Of a stretch of DNA of 64,000 nt, positions 44,237-55,680 are shown piece by piece (the stretch's first letter is position 1; every line of letters begins with the position of its first letter). The stretch lies in assembly GCF_945859685.1 (NCBI RefSeq), contig NC_079149.1, positions 57,244,991 through 57,308,990 of the forward strand. Direction: 5' to 3'. The notes under the pieces were generated by a model that worked only from the letters and a program-made list of their open reading frames with translations, ran no database searches and was not told the DNA's origin. The DNA comes from Eupeodes corollae. Its lineage: Eukaryota > Arthropoda > Insecta > Diptera > Syrphidae. The position numbers and the translations under genes were made by a program.

Positions 44237-45939
44237 ACTTATTTAAGTGCTTAGATCGGAAAAATCCGTAAAACTCTTACGTACGAACGTTCGTGGAGTG
44301 CAGCAATATTTTCAAGATAAATTCAATATTTACTTTAGTAAATGCCTATTTAAAATTAATGAGGTGAAGTAGGGACCAATGCTCGAAGTATTGCACGATT
44401 ATGGTCCTCAGGGTATTTATGTGATTAAAGTGCGAAATCCTGCTTACTTACCATCAATTGCTTCGAAAAAAATCTTCGCTTCTATTTTTGGTGACTCTCT
44501 TTTTTTGAGAACTTAATAATCATTCCCTTTTGCCACTCTTCAAAGATGTCTTCAGTCTCTAAACTTATCAGTAGTATAATATTATGCTGGCCCAAAATCC
44601 ACTCACCTTTATGTGAGTTTAGTTTGTTTCGATAGTTTTTTTTACCGCATGCAATTTATTAAAAAAAAGTTAAAAAGTTTTTGACCAGAACGGGTTCAGA
44701 AAATGAAATATGAAAGGTTGAATTTCTATTTATAGAAAAAAGGAAATACTTACCTTCATATGCTATCCATTATCTTCAAACCACAACCTTATAGTTTTAT
44801 ATAAGTAGCTACGGAAAATCTTCGTTTTTAATAATCAAAGATTAATGCTTATGAAAAACGAAACTTATGTTATATTTTAGTTTGAAAGTTTTCTCATAGC
44901 TGAGGATTAGGTAAATCTTTTTTTTAAGATTTTAAAAGTACGCTTCTGCTTAAACAAAATATATCCATTAGCTTACAAACTCCCAACCTATATGTAGATA
45001 CTTGCCCATGAAATCATCTCTTAGAGATTAAAAACTTTTCACAGTTTAGGATACAAAGGAATAAACAAAAAAATATTCTTTTTTCTTTCGAAATTTACTA
45101 CAACTATAATTTTCAAGAAGTATCCATCTTATCTTTTTTTTTTTGGGCAGGGAACAAAATGGATAATGCAAGTGCGTTTGTAACGTTTTCTTTAGTTTTC
45201 AAAACAAAATAAAGCTGATTATAGAGAAAAAAAAGTTCTGTCAGAAAAAGCAAAGTCAATTGTCATTTAAATTAAAATGTACCTACTCAAAAAACACAAA
45301 AGGGTTAGTGTCCACAATCGAATTCATTTAAAATAAACAAAAGCTTCAAAGCAACCAGCCTCGACGTGCGTCGTCGGGGCAAAGGTAGCTGAGCTACAAT
45401 TGTATAGAAAACCATATGTAATATCAGAGTTTATTTAACACTCCAAAAGTCCCCTTATAGACAGACACAACAACCTTTGTGTTTTATTTTTGTATGTACA
45501 ATGTACATCTTTGGCGAATAGTCCTTGTGGTATGTACATATATACACGAACTTTATGTTGCAGTCCTTTGTAATTGGTACCTAAGTATGTCAGTTAAGCA
45601 CGAGCTGCTGAAGTACATACATAACATGCACTTACTTTTGTCAAACAGTCTGTGACCAAAAATATACACTATAATATTCTAGTGTATAGGTATTAAGTCC
45701 AAAAGCTTCGCGTTTACCATTAATGTGGTTTTGAAAACTTTGGGGTTGTAAACACATTATTTAGTATTTAATTGGGTACCTAATTAACGACATAATATGC
45801 AAAACCAATTGGTTGTCTTAATGAAGTTCTGTTGAATATATAGTTAAAGTTCAAAATAGTTTAGTAAAATGGTTATCAATGAATGGTTTGTCAAAATAAT
45901 ACAACTCAAGGTATTATAAAATTGATGTTTTGCGAAGAA
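44237..45939. other. AT-rich interval, no gene seen
   Basis: No recognised element or gene. Poly-T runs occur near 44092 and 45132. Confidence 0.5.
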
Positions 45940-46385
45940 TAGGGCCTCAACTTCTTCTCTTACATGCCATCGTGTGCGGCGATCTGTTTGAGCTCTCTCC
46001 AGCTCTTCCTCCTCGATTGTTCTTCTTCACTGCTTTTTGGTCTCCTGTTCTTTTAACTTTTAGACCTGTTATAATTTAAACTTCTTCATTGGAAATACGT
46101 ATGGGCCAGAAAACATGCAAGATGTTTCGTAGACACCTATTAATGAAGGCCTGCACTTCTCGCAAGCTGAAATAGGTGTTCTTACAAACATTGGACAACT
46201 CTTCCTTAGATTTCCAGATTTCTCTATTGAGATCGTGTTCGGTTCCACCTTCAGTAGAGACACTATTTCTAAGATGCTGAAAATTCTCTACTTTTCTACT
46301 GGTTGCTGACCAATGTTTATCATCACAGAGCATGAGATTGAGGTTCCGATTCTGAACATCTTAGATTTATCCGTCGGCCGGCTTA
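45940..46385 (-). mobile_element. C-terminal fragment of a second RTE-like LINE lineage
   Basis: Minus-strand frames 46076-46333 and 46069-46263 together read KVENFQHLRNSVSTEGGTEHD, REVQAFINRCLRNILHVFWPIRISNEE and, further on, a basic tail. This is the thumb and C-terminal region of RTE/BovB-type proteins, the counterpart of YLGTAINTDND and FERKILRVIFGP in family A, but too different to be the same family. The middle (the YGCETW block) is deleted and replaced by a direct join near 46180. Confidence 0.68.
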
Positions 46386-46431
46386 GCCCCACGATACAAT
46401 TATTACGGTTAATATTTTAAAGTCAATTTTT

Positions 46432-46777
46432 CTACACAGAACGAAAACATAATAGTCCTAGACTATTTTGGTGGTCAATATGACTATTTGGTAGTCAATT
46501 TTCAGCCGATAACCGCGATAGTCAATAGACCAATTTTCGGTTGTCAATTTTGGAATCCGAAATTTTTTTACAATTTGGTAGTCAATACGACAACTGCGGT
46601 AGTCAATATAACAATTCTCGATAGTCAATAGTCTATTGACATCGAGATATCCAGTAGTCAATTTAAAAAAAAAATGGTGTCAGATTGACTATTTTGGTAG
46701 TCAATGCTACAATTTGGCGAAATTTCAGGTTGACTATCGACGATTGTTAATATGACAACTTTTTTTTTTCTGTGTAG
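46432..46777. mobile_element. Small MITE-like element with repeated TAGTCAAT words
   Basis: 346 bases bounded by a perfect 10-bp inverted repeat (CTACACAGAA at 46432-46441, TTCTGTGTAG at 46768-46777). The interior holds about ten copies of TAGTCAAT or close variants in both orientations (for example near 46493, 46520, 46580, 46610, 46624, 46654, 46700). It encodes no protein. A target duplication could not be defined. Confidence 0.55.
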
Positions 46778-47281
46778 TATCGACGCATCTTCGATTTTGA
46801 TTAACCCCTCCATCGTTGGATTATAAATGACCTTTGGAAACCTTCAATACAAGTCGTAGGATGGGTTTATGTCTGACACTCTTGTGTGGCCCAGGACGCT
46901 GTCCTATTTCTGACACTCTATTTGAAAATGTTAAGTGATCTTTTGTCGAAATATTCTAATCTGCCATAATGCTTTACCACAAATATAATACCCTTACCTT
47001 TTTATATTCCTTTTTAGATTAACGTCTTTGTCTTTAAGATGTGAACCTTCAACGGCAGCAGTTAACAATGTCACATGGGTTCTCAGGACTCTGCCTATAG
47101 TAGTTATAATTTAATTTAATAACTCTACCAACATTGATAAGTGCGACTTGCATCACTAACCATCTCTTGGAATTATCACCCACACAGGCGGTAACGTCAA
47201 AGATGTTTTTGTTTTCCGGTTATATTTTTGCACTTATGTAACTTACTTAAGTATTCAAATTAAATAGTTCAAAAAACTCCG
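46778..47281. other. Interval with no recognised feature
   Basis: No element or coding sequence recognised. Confidence 0.5.
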
Positions 47282-48182
47282 AAAAAATAGCACTTGTAAC
47301 ACCGTCTTCAAGGCACGTTTCATGGAAATCCAAAGTGGTCTTAAAAGTAAAGGCTGGAACTTTATGTATACAGATGGCTCTAAAACGGACTCAAGCACTG
47401 GTTTTGCAGTTGTAGCCCAAGATGGCTCCCTTATCACGCAAGGGATTTTGCCTAACATTGCCTCCATATACACAACCGAAGCTCTAGCTATTATAGAAGC
47501 TGTTAAGAACAGTCTATTAAGAAAGGGGAAATAGGCTATCTGCTCTGATAGTTTGTCAGTACTACAGTTAATAGTCAATCCTAGAAACGACACTGACATT
47601 ATAGCAAAAATCCGAGATACACTTTCAAAAGCCAAAAATAAAGTGAAGCTCATCTGGACTCCAGGTCATGCAGAAACTGTAGGTAATGAGCTCGCAGTTG
47701 CTGCAGCTAATGCTGTACTTAAAGGTCCCACCTACACATTCAACACCTTTAGTCGCCTTGACCTAAAACGATACATTCATCAAGAATGTCACAATCAAAG
47801 ATTGCTTGACTGGGAACACTACAAGCACCACTTCAGCTTAATCAACCCCAAGAAAATTCAGCCTAAATTCCCAACCGATGTACCCAAATCTGACCTTAGA
47901 ACATTCATCCGACTACGCCTTGGTCATACCGACTTCACCCACCAACACCTGCTCAAAAAAGAAGGCCCACCCACTTGCCCCAGCTGTTACAACTCTACAA
48001 CCATCACCCATTTGCTTAGTCCATGTTTCTTATCAGGACAACCTCAAGAACACAACAACAACTACCTTAACATTTTGGAACTTCTTAAGGAACTTCTTAA
48101 GGAACCGAAGCAAAGCAATATTTCAAATATATTAATATCAATTTTTTTTCAATTGTATATTGATATTTTAATAAATAAATAA
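47282..48182 (+). mobile_element. I-like LINE, 5'-truncated to RNase H and tail
   Basis: A 5'-truncated copy that starts at the RNase H domain and ends in TAA-rich repeats (AATAAATAAATAAATA at about 48168-48183), like the TAA-type tails of I-clade elements. It has only one nonsense lesion, so it is fairly recent. It differs from families B and E in sequence. Confidence 0.8.
47322..48182 (+). pseudogene. RNase H domain and C-terminal tail of I-like ORF2
   Basis: The RNase H blocks are FMYTDGSKTDSSTGFAV (first Asp), IYTTEALAIIEAV (Glu), AICSDSLSVLQLI (third Asp) and LIWTPGHAETVGNELAVAAA, where the last catalytic Asp (usually in a D at ADxAA) is replaced. The tail reads PPTCPSCYNSTTITHLLSPC (about 47967-48030), a C-x2-C...H...C arrangement, and ends by a repeated KELLKE. 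A single TAG at 47532-47534 interrupts an otherwise continuous frame. Confidence 0.83.
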
Positions 48183-48470
48183 ATATTGATGGAAACAGCT
48201 AACATGATGCCTCAGGAATGGTTGAGAGTTGTAAGTCACTAGGCCCTAGTTCTTTAAAGGATTGTTGTGCCACCCAATTTTTTAAACTTGCATTCCCCTC
48301 CTTAAGTAATACTTGCACCTAGTTCATCTTTGGTTTTAAGTTCAAATACAGAGATTCGTTCTTTTGCTGTACTAAGCGAATGTTGAATATTTTGTCACAT
48401 TCTCTCGTTCATAAAAAAGATGAAGAATATCAGGCAAAAAATTTTAGCCATCATATTTTTCCTATTTTTT
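48183..48470 (+). mobile_element. 3' scrap of family D jockey-like LINE
   Basis: Words such as FKYRDSFFCCTKRMLN (48350-48400) match the C-terminal tail of family D (9690-9760, where CTTTCAAGTACAGATATTTGTTCTTTAGC is read). It directly follows the I-like tail. Confidence 0.6.
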
Positions 48471-50940
48471 TTTTTTGTGAGTTATAAGTAAGTGCTTTTG
48501 CATTTCTGCTAAAATGCAAAATGGTAAAATTCTACCCTTTTAATTTTCCTATTGTAATAACTTTCACAACTTTTGTATTATTCAATAGTATTAGTCTAGT
48601 ACTCTAGTATAATAAAACAGCCTAAATTGTGTTGTTTGGTAGATTCTTTAAATTGATATTAATCTTTAGTAAGTTTAAACAATTCGAAAATCTAAAAGTA
48701 TGAGATTTGTTTGTTTACCTTAAATAAAATATATCTATTTTTTTAAATAAATCATTATTTTGCTGTTTTAAAAAAAAGATCCATATTTTCCGTCATTTAC
48801 AATTTTCGTTTTGATGCTACTGTATCGAAGTGAAATATCTGCTTTTTTATTTTATTCATTTAAGACCAGTATATTCAATTTCACGGTTAATTAAGTAACT
48901 TATTTCATATCTAAATATCCACTCGTATCTACTAAGACCCCCACCTCAATTCATGTAGGATATAATACTTTAAGTTTCACTTCACTTAAACTCAAGGATT
49001 ATGAAATTTTAATCCTCTGTAATGTAAATAACATGTGCAATCGTTTTTAATTTATGCGAATACTCTGCGTCTAAAACTATCTTCCTATCGTTGTACACTA
49101 GATACGAGTATCTTATGTACTATAGATAGTTGTAAGCTAGTTGTGTATTTATGTATTGCGTTTAATTTCCATGCTAAAAAATTATTTTTACTTGATTTCC
49201 CCCGGAAGCGTTAAAAGGAAGAAACTGCGATGAATTTACTTTTACTTTAACATTTATATAAATATGTATATCTCTTTGGTAAAGGATACAAGTACCTATA
49301 CATACATATAAAGTTATTGGTGTATAGCAACAAGATTGTGTGTAGATTGGAAAGAAAATAATGCTGCATGATTTTAAAATTGAAAAGTACCATCGCACCA
49401 TTAAAGGGATCATTGAATAAACTTTACAGTAATCCAGAATGCTACAAAGCTTCTAGCTCCCTCTATATATACTTCTTGCCACTGTGTTGCCTGTTTAGCT
49501 TGAGGGGGCAAATCATTAACTATACCCAAAAATGTATACTGGCGCAATAAAATCCACAGTTCCACTTTCTACTTTGGTATCACTGCCACTCCTACTCCCA
49601 TTTTTCCCGACATCATCTACCCAACTCCAGCCCCTCTACCCCCAGAAGACCCACCCACTCAAATCTGGAAATAGATTTATATTTTTGCTCTATGTCTGCC
49701 ATGCAGCAAAGGCAGTGATAGATACGCTCTATGTAATCGCCGAGAAAAGGGAGGTTAAGGTATGGAGAAAAATATCCTGCACAGGATTCAAATAATGTGC
49801 TTTTCATTGGCAAAAATAAATTCCGCTTGAAAAGTTTTTATTGCACTGTTTACCCATTTCTTCCGCGACCCGCTTAGAAAATTTATCTGCTTCGCATCAT
49901 ACTTCTCCAGCAGGAGGGAGCAGGGCGAATAGGGAGGTATGTACGGGATCGAGGAGTCCTTAAATATGCCATCTTACCTCAGTCCACTGCGTCTAACTGT
50001 GCTACGTCCGCCTCCAGCTTTCCGATTCTCGCTGATGCCTTTACCGCCGCAAAACAACAAAAAATATAATTTCAAAACTCGCTCTTCCCAGCAATGTGCA
50101 GAAATATTTTCTTTTGTGTACTAAGTTGGCGTTATTTTTAACACTTTTTTCTTTTTCATAAACCAACATACATAAAAAGGTGCAGAGGTATGTATGTATG
50201 CGCCGCGGTGTGTGTCTATGTTTGTGTTGTTTGGGTCCGTGCTAGGTCTCTTCGTTGATTGCAAGGATTCCGAAATGGATTTATTTTTCAATTCGCTTCC
50301 ACAGAGTTTTGGAGCCCGTCGTGGGTGCATTATTTTAATTAAAGTTCAGGAGTTTCGCCGAATGGAAAGTTGCTGACGGCTAAAATGGTTGTGTGTGAGA
50401 TACGAGTTATAAGCTGTGTAGAGTAAAACCGGAAGTCCTGGACTACAATTTACAAAACTGCACCAAATGAAATGGAACGAATATCATAAATTTATGAAGG
50501 ACATTTCCAGACGATTAGATAACTAAAATGCTTCGCTTTGTAATTTGGTTGTTTTTTATTGAATTTTGTTGTTGTCTGCATTGAATTTTAACATTATTTC
50601 TATAAATCATGTAACCAATCATGCGTATTTATATTTACTTATAAATCAATACATTATTTTTATTTCTTTTTTTTTGTGTCTGTGACTAAAGGTAGTGTGA
50701 ACTATTGATCGCTGTCACATAACATAATAGTACATCCTCTTAATTCCTTCTTCTCAACATTCTACATCTTTGGGAACTTACTCTTTGATTGATTTGGTAG
50801 ACTTTTTTGGATTTTGAAACAAGACTTATTTCAAACTTAAATACTTTTACTGAGTTCGTGAAATAAAATTAACGTTTTACAAAAAACATTGACATCTTCA
50901 AGTTAAACTCAGAAGAAAGTAGTGAAAATATTGTAAAAAA
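48471..50940. other. Non-element interval; C-rich, intron-like stretch at 49540-50390
   Basis: No gene is identified. From about 49540 to 50390 the base composition is more balanced, with a strongly pyrimidine-rich plus strand (CCACTCCTACTCCC, CCCCTCTACCCCC near 49640) and CpG words near 50200. Short frames occur on both strands without recognisable content. It could be intronic or regulatory host DNA. Nothing supports a specific call. Confidence 0.4.
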
Positions 50941-50989
50941 TAAATTTTACAAAGGCTACGGCAAAAGGTGTTGTAATAGATACCCAACT

Positions 50990-51786
50990 TCTCTGCATGA
51001 ACTCCTATAGGCCAATGTCCGGTACAAACCGCAACAATCCTGGCTATGTCTTGCCTTGGCCTGCATAGAAGATCGTTTGTACGGGTTTTATTATAGGTGG
51101 GCCATATCTTCCTACATATAATGCAGTTGGGTAAATTGCTCCACTTTCGATTTAATTCAGTTTGGTAGATAGGAAAGATTTTACCCTTCATATCACCAAG
51201 AGGAATGTTAACCATTTCCGCAAGTGAGCTATGAAGGGCCAAACCTTGCCTGGCTAGCTCGTCAGCCCGTTCTTTTCCCACGATACCACTATGGCCCGGA
51301 ACTCAGATCAGGGTGACACCGAGGTTAATATTCAGGCTCGAAAGCTCATAGCGACATTGATGGACCAATTAAGATGAGGATGTGTACGAGTTAATAGCTT
51401 TGACAGCTGCCTGACTGTCTGTAAAGATAGCCGCATTTCGGTTTTGATTTGGGCTTTGTTTAAGTTTCTTACATGCCTCCCTTATTGCCAGCAGTTCAGC
51501 CTGAAAAACGCTAGCAAAGTCAGGAAGTCTAAAGGATTTAGCTACATTTAGGGACTCAGAAAAAGATCCCAGAACCAACTCCGCACCCCATCTTTGAGCC
51601 GTCAGTAAAGATGGTTGTGTCGAAACCTATCGACACGATGTCATCCTCCCAATCCTCTCTGGATGAGAAAGTAATCTTAAAACCCTTACTAAGGCTTAAA
51701 GTAGGAGTGCAGTAGTCAGTGTCTACCGAGATAATATCTGAGGAAATCAATTTCGTAGTGTTGCTGTGACCATAAGGTTTTGACAA
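50990..51786 (-). pseudogene. RNase H domain of family B LINE copy 2
   Basis: Frames 51556-51786, 51369-51578 and 50898-51281. They read TTIFTDGSKMGCGVGSG (first Asp kept), VFQAELLAIREACKK (Glu kept), AIFTDSQAAVKAINS (third Asp kept) and KERADELARQGLALHSS (fourth Asp kept). All four acidic residues that copy 1 lost or kept can therefore be checked here. Frame changes at about 51560 and 51370-51280 break it, and the PGH block is read through a stop. Confidence 0.83.
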
Positions 51787-51876
51787 TCAGCTGCTTGAAT
51801 CCTTCAGCCTAATAGCGCTGCAGGAAACTATGTATTTAATAAAAAGGTCGATTGGTAGAAGATCCAAAATAACGTT

Positions 51877-52640
51877 TTAGGAGTCCGTTGGGCAAGTACG
51901 CATGGCCCCTGTGATGCCCACGCAAACTGTTCTCTTAACCTTCTTTAACTTATCAATACTATAGGCTTTGCTAAGAGCAGGCCACCACACAATCGAACCA
52001 TATGTTAAGATTGGACGTACTACGGCTGTGTCCGTCCATACAATCTTCCACTGGAGTCCCCACTTTTTGCCGAAGTTTTGCTTTGCGTATTCCGCATAGG
52101 CTACCGCCTTCACTCCACATCTCTCTAATTTAATGAGAATTGTATCCATGACCATAGCCATAGAAGAGGCGAAAGAACACCACCCTGCGGTGTTCCCCTA
52201 CTTACGTGTTTTTTTTGTATTGTATTGCCTAGATTGGCTCGAATCTTCCTACCACTGAGCATGGAAATAATCCATTCTCGAATGAAGTCTTCTACACCGA
52301 ACTTAAAGAGCGATTCTTTATGGATTCTATAAGGACGTTGTTAAAAGCACCTTCTATGTCTAGGAAGGGGCAAGAGTAAATTCTTTATAATTGATTGTTT
52401 GTTCTACAGTATGCCCAGTATGTCTTCTGGCTGATGACAGGGCTGGCTTGTAAATTTTAAGAGAGTCTTTATACGGTTGGTAAAACTTATGTTTGTGGCA
52501 GATATTGAAAATTGTCCTCGTCATTTTCCTAAGACTCGACAGTTCTTCATTCCACCAAGAAAGAAGGGTTTTGCGGCTATATTTAACTGTGCAAGAGACT
52601 CTGTAAGCTTTACTTATAGAAGTTTCAAGAGTTTTCACCT
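51877..52640 (-). pseudogene. Reverse transcriptase of family B LINE copy 2, catalytic core deleted
   Basis: The frame 51877-52161 reads GVKAVAYA then jumps straight to KKWGLQWKI, the thumb region. The YADD box and about 95 following residues present in copy 1 are gone, a single internal deletion at about 52095. Upstream, the frame 52360-52638 joins linker (SSARRHTG) directly to a block after RT motif 0 (HTVEQTINYKEF), a second deletion. The element could not encode a polymerase. Confidence 0.78.
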
Positions 52641-52683
52641 TTGATTCAATCTCCTATCGATTTAGTGAGATCCGGTAAGTTGC

Positions 52684-53100
52684 TTAGTTCGGAATTCGCA
52701 ATTTAACTGAATTTCGTAAAGTCAGTTCTTTTGGGATTTCTGTAAGGCGGAGGGTTTTTTGACTCGAAATTAATTTGAAAAAAAAAATCCACTTGTGATC
52801 CGAAAACGAATTCAAAGGGGAAACTCTCCTATGCTCCACTAATAAGTTACGGTTGTTTACTAAAGTAACATCAAGCACATCCTCACATCCATCATAATTT
52901 GCCGAGCTCGGAAAGACGAAAGTGGGAGTATTGCCTCTGTTACAAATAATAAAATCAAAAAGTGACTCACCTCGTTCGTTGATCACAGAACTTCCCCAAA
53001 GGGTATGCCGAGCATTTGCGTCGCCTCCGATCAGAAGGTTTGCCTTTTTGATGTTAGCTTCGTTTATGATTAAAAGAGAGTAAAAAGAGGCCAGCATCAA
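52684..53100 (-). pseudogene. Endonuclease of family B LINE copy 2
   Basis: 139 codons of an APE-type endonuclease. Blocks: ANLLIGGDANARHTLWGSS (Asp/Asn pair in GGDANARH, about 53000-53040), NERGESLFDFIICNRGNTPTF, DVLDVTLVNNRNLL, and FSDHKWIFF (Asp-His near 52790). The N-terminal part (53100-53400) is frameshifted; a word near 53290 reads WIIGLKVRGL. Confidence 0.8.
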
Positions 53101-53544
53101 ACCCTGTGTATTCTTATCTTCAAATCTGACAACTGTCAGATCGGGAGTGCTAAAATTTAGACATAATAAACCTTTAAATGTTTTTTAGTTAAAATACAAG
53201 TTTTGGGATTACCTTGGTCTTGATCTGCGGTTTTATAAAAGAGGTCGTATTGGGTGTTTTGGAGGCCTCGCACCTTGAGGCCGATTATCCACGGTTCTTG
53301 GATAACGCCAATGTCGAAGTTTTCCTCCCTAAGGAAAACTTTCAGATTATCTGAAACGCACTAAGAGTGCTTCAGATTAATCTGGATGACCTTCAGCGCG
53401 CTTTTTTAATTATTTTTAGCTGCAGAGCTGGGGCCCGGCAACTCGCTGGGGATCTCGACTCCACTTATAACATCGTCATCCTCGACGTTGTCATTAGCTT
53501 TGTCGCTGTCTGTTCCCCGACTCTGCAGAATTTTAATTTTGTCA

Positions 53545-54240
53545 TTAGGAGCGAGCCTTCGGTTGTCTAGGGATGTCCTTAGCTGGGATGAGCTTGAGCT
53601 TCAAGCTTTCCCAGTCATTGCTAACCTTAGCAATGCTTTCACTAAGAAAATCCCTAGAAAACCAGTCCGCAGACTTAATTACCCTATACCCCCTGAGCAT
53701 CCCGCCAGAGTCAAAACTAGGATAGGGGCCCTCACTGTTTGTTATAATGTATGAAAACACCATCTCAAAGAGCTTGCCCTCGATAGAGTTCCACACGTTC
53801 AGCAGACCTTTGCTGTTTTTGGAGAGCTCATCCACAACTACTACGTGGAGGTCATCCCTGACAACCTCACTAAGAGTACGCAGTTGCTCTGCTCCAGAAG
53901 ATGGTGCTTTCACTGGCTTTGTCCGGTCGTCAAGCTTGCTCTTTTTCTGAGACGTGCAGATCTCTTCCTGAGATCTGTTTCGCTTAACGGCCTTTTCTCG
54001 GCTGGCCAGAAGATTGTTGTATTCATCAACTTTATTTTATCTTGGGCGTCCCTCTCATGAATCACTCCGATCTCTTCATTTTTGGCAGTCTTGGCAAGAA
54101 TGTGAGAGGCCGATTTGAAGCGGTTCCTGAGAAGAGCACCTTCTGATGGTTGTTTGGTTCCTCGAGTTGCACTGCCACTTTTACGTTGGGTAAAAGAATG
54201 GAATAAAGTTTTTTATTTATTCGCATTCCAAAAACAAAAA
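53545..54240 (-). pseudogene. ORF1 (Gag-like) of family B LINE copy 2
   Basis: The frame 53545-53913 reads VRDDLHVVVVDELSKNSKGL, MVFSYIITNSEGPYPSFDSGG and RGYRVIKSADWFSRDF. The N-terminal piece lies in 54062-54240 (MRINKKLYSILLPNVKVAVQ). It corresponds to the family E ORF1 at 36874-37206 in position and style. It is probably the RNA-binding protein of the LINE. A frame change separates the two pieces. Confidence 0.55.
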
Positions 54241-54700
54241 GACCAAAAGAGCCTAATAAAACATAAAAAAATAATTTAAAATACTGTCTTCGAACTTTTT
54301 TTATTTCACAGAAAATATTGTTTTCGCGATATTCATAAAAAATAAAATCTACAAAAATTAATACGCAAATTTGGTAAAAATTGATGTTCAGTTCTCGATA
54401 TCTCGCGAACAAAAGAAGATATTGACTTTAAATTTGTCCAATTTGTATTTATTTACTAAAGAAATAAAATAAAATGCTACTAAATTATTAAAAACAGTTT
54501 TTCGACTAAAAATCTCGTTTACAAAAATAGTTTTTAAAATCAAACTGTTTCATCAAAAATGTTGTTGCTAATTTTTAAATCTTTTAGAATAATTCAGCTG
54601 ATAACTTTTGTAGCAAAACCCGAAAACCTACAGACCTTTTAAGCAAGGAAAATCGACAGACGGGATGATAAGTTATCAGTGTGGTTAGAACACATGGCCC
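54241..54700 (+). repeat. R1 repeat fragment
   Basis: Shares with 57090-57260 the words TTTATTTCACAGAAAATATTG, AAAATAAAATCTACAAAAA, ACGCAAATTTGGTAAAA and AAATCGACAGACGGGATG, then TAAGTTATCAGTGTGG. It is the 3' third of R1, including at least two of the internal tandem units, with its own divergence. Confidence 0.7.
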
Positions 54701-54769
54701 ACTGATAATAAGCTAGAAGAAGAAATCTATCAAGTGGACACGATTATGAGAGTATTCTCAGCAAGAAAA

Positions 54770-55007
54770 CTCTCAATATTCTAGCAGAGAGCTCGCGATT
54801 GCAAAACTTCTAAAATTTGGCTCTCAAATGTCTCCCTTAGCTAGCAGAAGTACCCTTAAATGGACACGCACTTTTACTCTTGGAGGATATGTCAATTCCT
54901 CGTTAGAGCCAGTACCCGTGAATAAAAATGTTTAGATAGCACAGGCAATGATTAAACCTCTAGCATGACAGTCCAACGTACTAACCATTACGCCACGGGT
55001 ACTGCAG
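54770..55007 (-). mobile_element. tRNA-derived SINE
   Basis: On the minus strand the 5' end reads GTACCCGTGGCGTAATGGTT then AGTACGTTGGACTGTCATGC, a tRNA-like head with an A box (TGGCGTAATGG). A B-box-like GGTTTAATCATT stands where GGTTCGANTCC is expected. The body (CACGGGTACTGGCTC, GAGGAATTGACATATCCTCC) follows. This head-body order is that of fly tRNA-derived SINEs. The B box is mutated, so it is probably no longer transcribed by Pol III. The 3' limit is approximate. Confidence 0.72.
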
Positions 55008-55500
55008 TAACATTATGTACTGTGTTTGTAAAAAATGCAAAATTTTTTTAAAATGTTTTGAATGTATTTAATGGGTTTAAAATGATTTCAACAAAAATTG
55101 TCTAAGTTTCAAAGCTTTATTTTGCGATTTTATAAATTGGATAAATCTATCGATTTACTTTCTATCGCAATTTACTTACAAATTTAAATTACTATATCAT
55201 TAGATAAATAACAACAATTATCCACTCAATAGTTATTTTAAATAACAACTTATGAAACTGATACATTTTTTTTACTTGGTTGCAATAAGTTCAGCGAATT
55301 ATCAATTCAAAAGTGGCAGATCATTTCTATGGTTCGATATTAATTAATTGTGTTTTCTTCTTTTTCTGGCTTTTTCTTTAAAAAATTATCTAAGCTTGAT
55401 CATTAAAAGTTGAAACAAACCTCAGGACAATTTATCAACTTGATTTGAAATTCACTCAAAATTATTGGTGTTATTTATTATTATTGGTACAGTTTGCTGT
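55008..55500. other. AT-rich interval, no gene seen
   Basis: No recognised element. Confidence 0.5.
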
Positions 55501-55680
55501 TTATTCACTGCGTAAGCTTTTCTATCTGCTCAACTTTGGAAGTCTCTTTGCGAGTTGATCAAGAACAGCATTTGTAAAGCATATTCTAAAAAAGTTGAAT
55601 CCCACTACCTCTCTAACGTCTAACTATCCTCCAATTGCACTAACGTGCCTTCTTTCGATTTGAATTTTTAACTTTAATGG
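55501..55680 (+). mobile_element. Decayed scrap of a family D-like LINE
   Basis: CACTGCGTAAGCTTTT at 55508 matches 9070-9085 of family D copy 1. KKVESHYLSN and PPIALTCLLSI (about 55590-55660) correspond to PKKGESSSPSN and RPIALTSLL of family D. Most of it recurs at 63520-63600. Confidence 0.55.

Larger units (their letters stand above)
50950..54240 (-). mobile_element. LOA/I-like LINE (family B, copy 2), truncated at the 3' end
   Basis: The same family as 3590-6250 but retaining the 5' half. In minus-strand order: ORF1 (53545-54240), endonuclease (52684-53400), linker, RT with large deletions, and RNase H (50990-51786). It stops near 50955 inside the Cys/His tail (after YYNTFCRS), so the 3' UTR is missing. 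This is unusual for a LINE and implies later deletion rather than truncated reverse transcription. The right end abuts repeat R1. Confidence 0.85.

Noticed and set aside
46432..46777. CRISPR-like array suggested by the repeated TAGTCAAT word
   Set aside because: The repeats are only 8 bases, occur in both orientations with irregular spacing, and the context is a eukaryotic MITE with inverted ends.
54961..55007. A genuine tRNA gene on the minus strand
   Set aside because: The head has an A box but the rest of the cloverleaf does not form, the B box is altered, and a SINE body follows.
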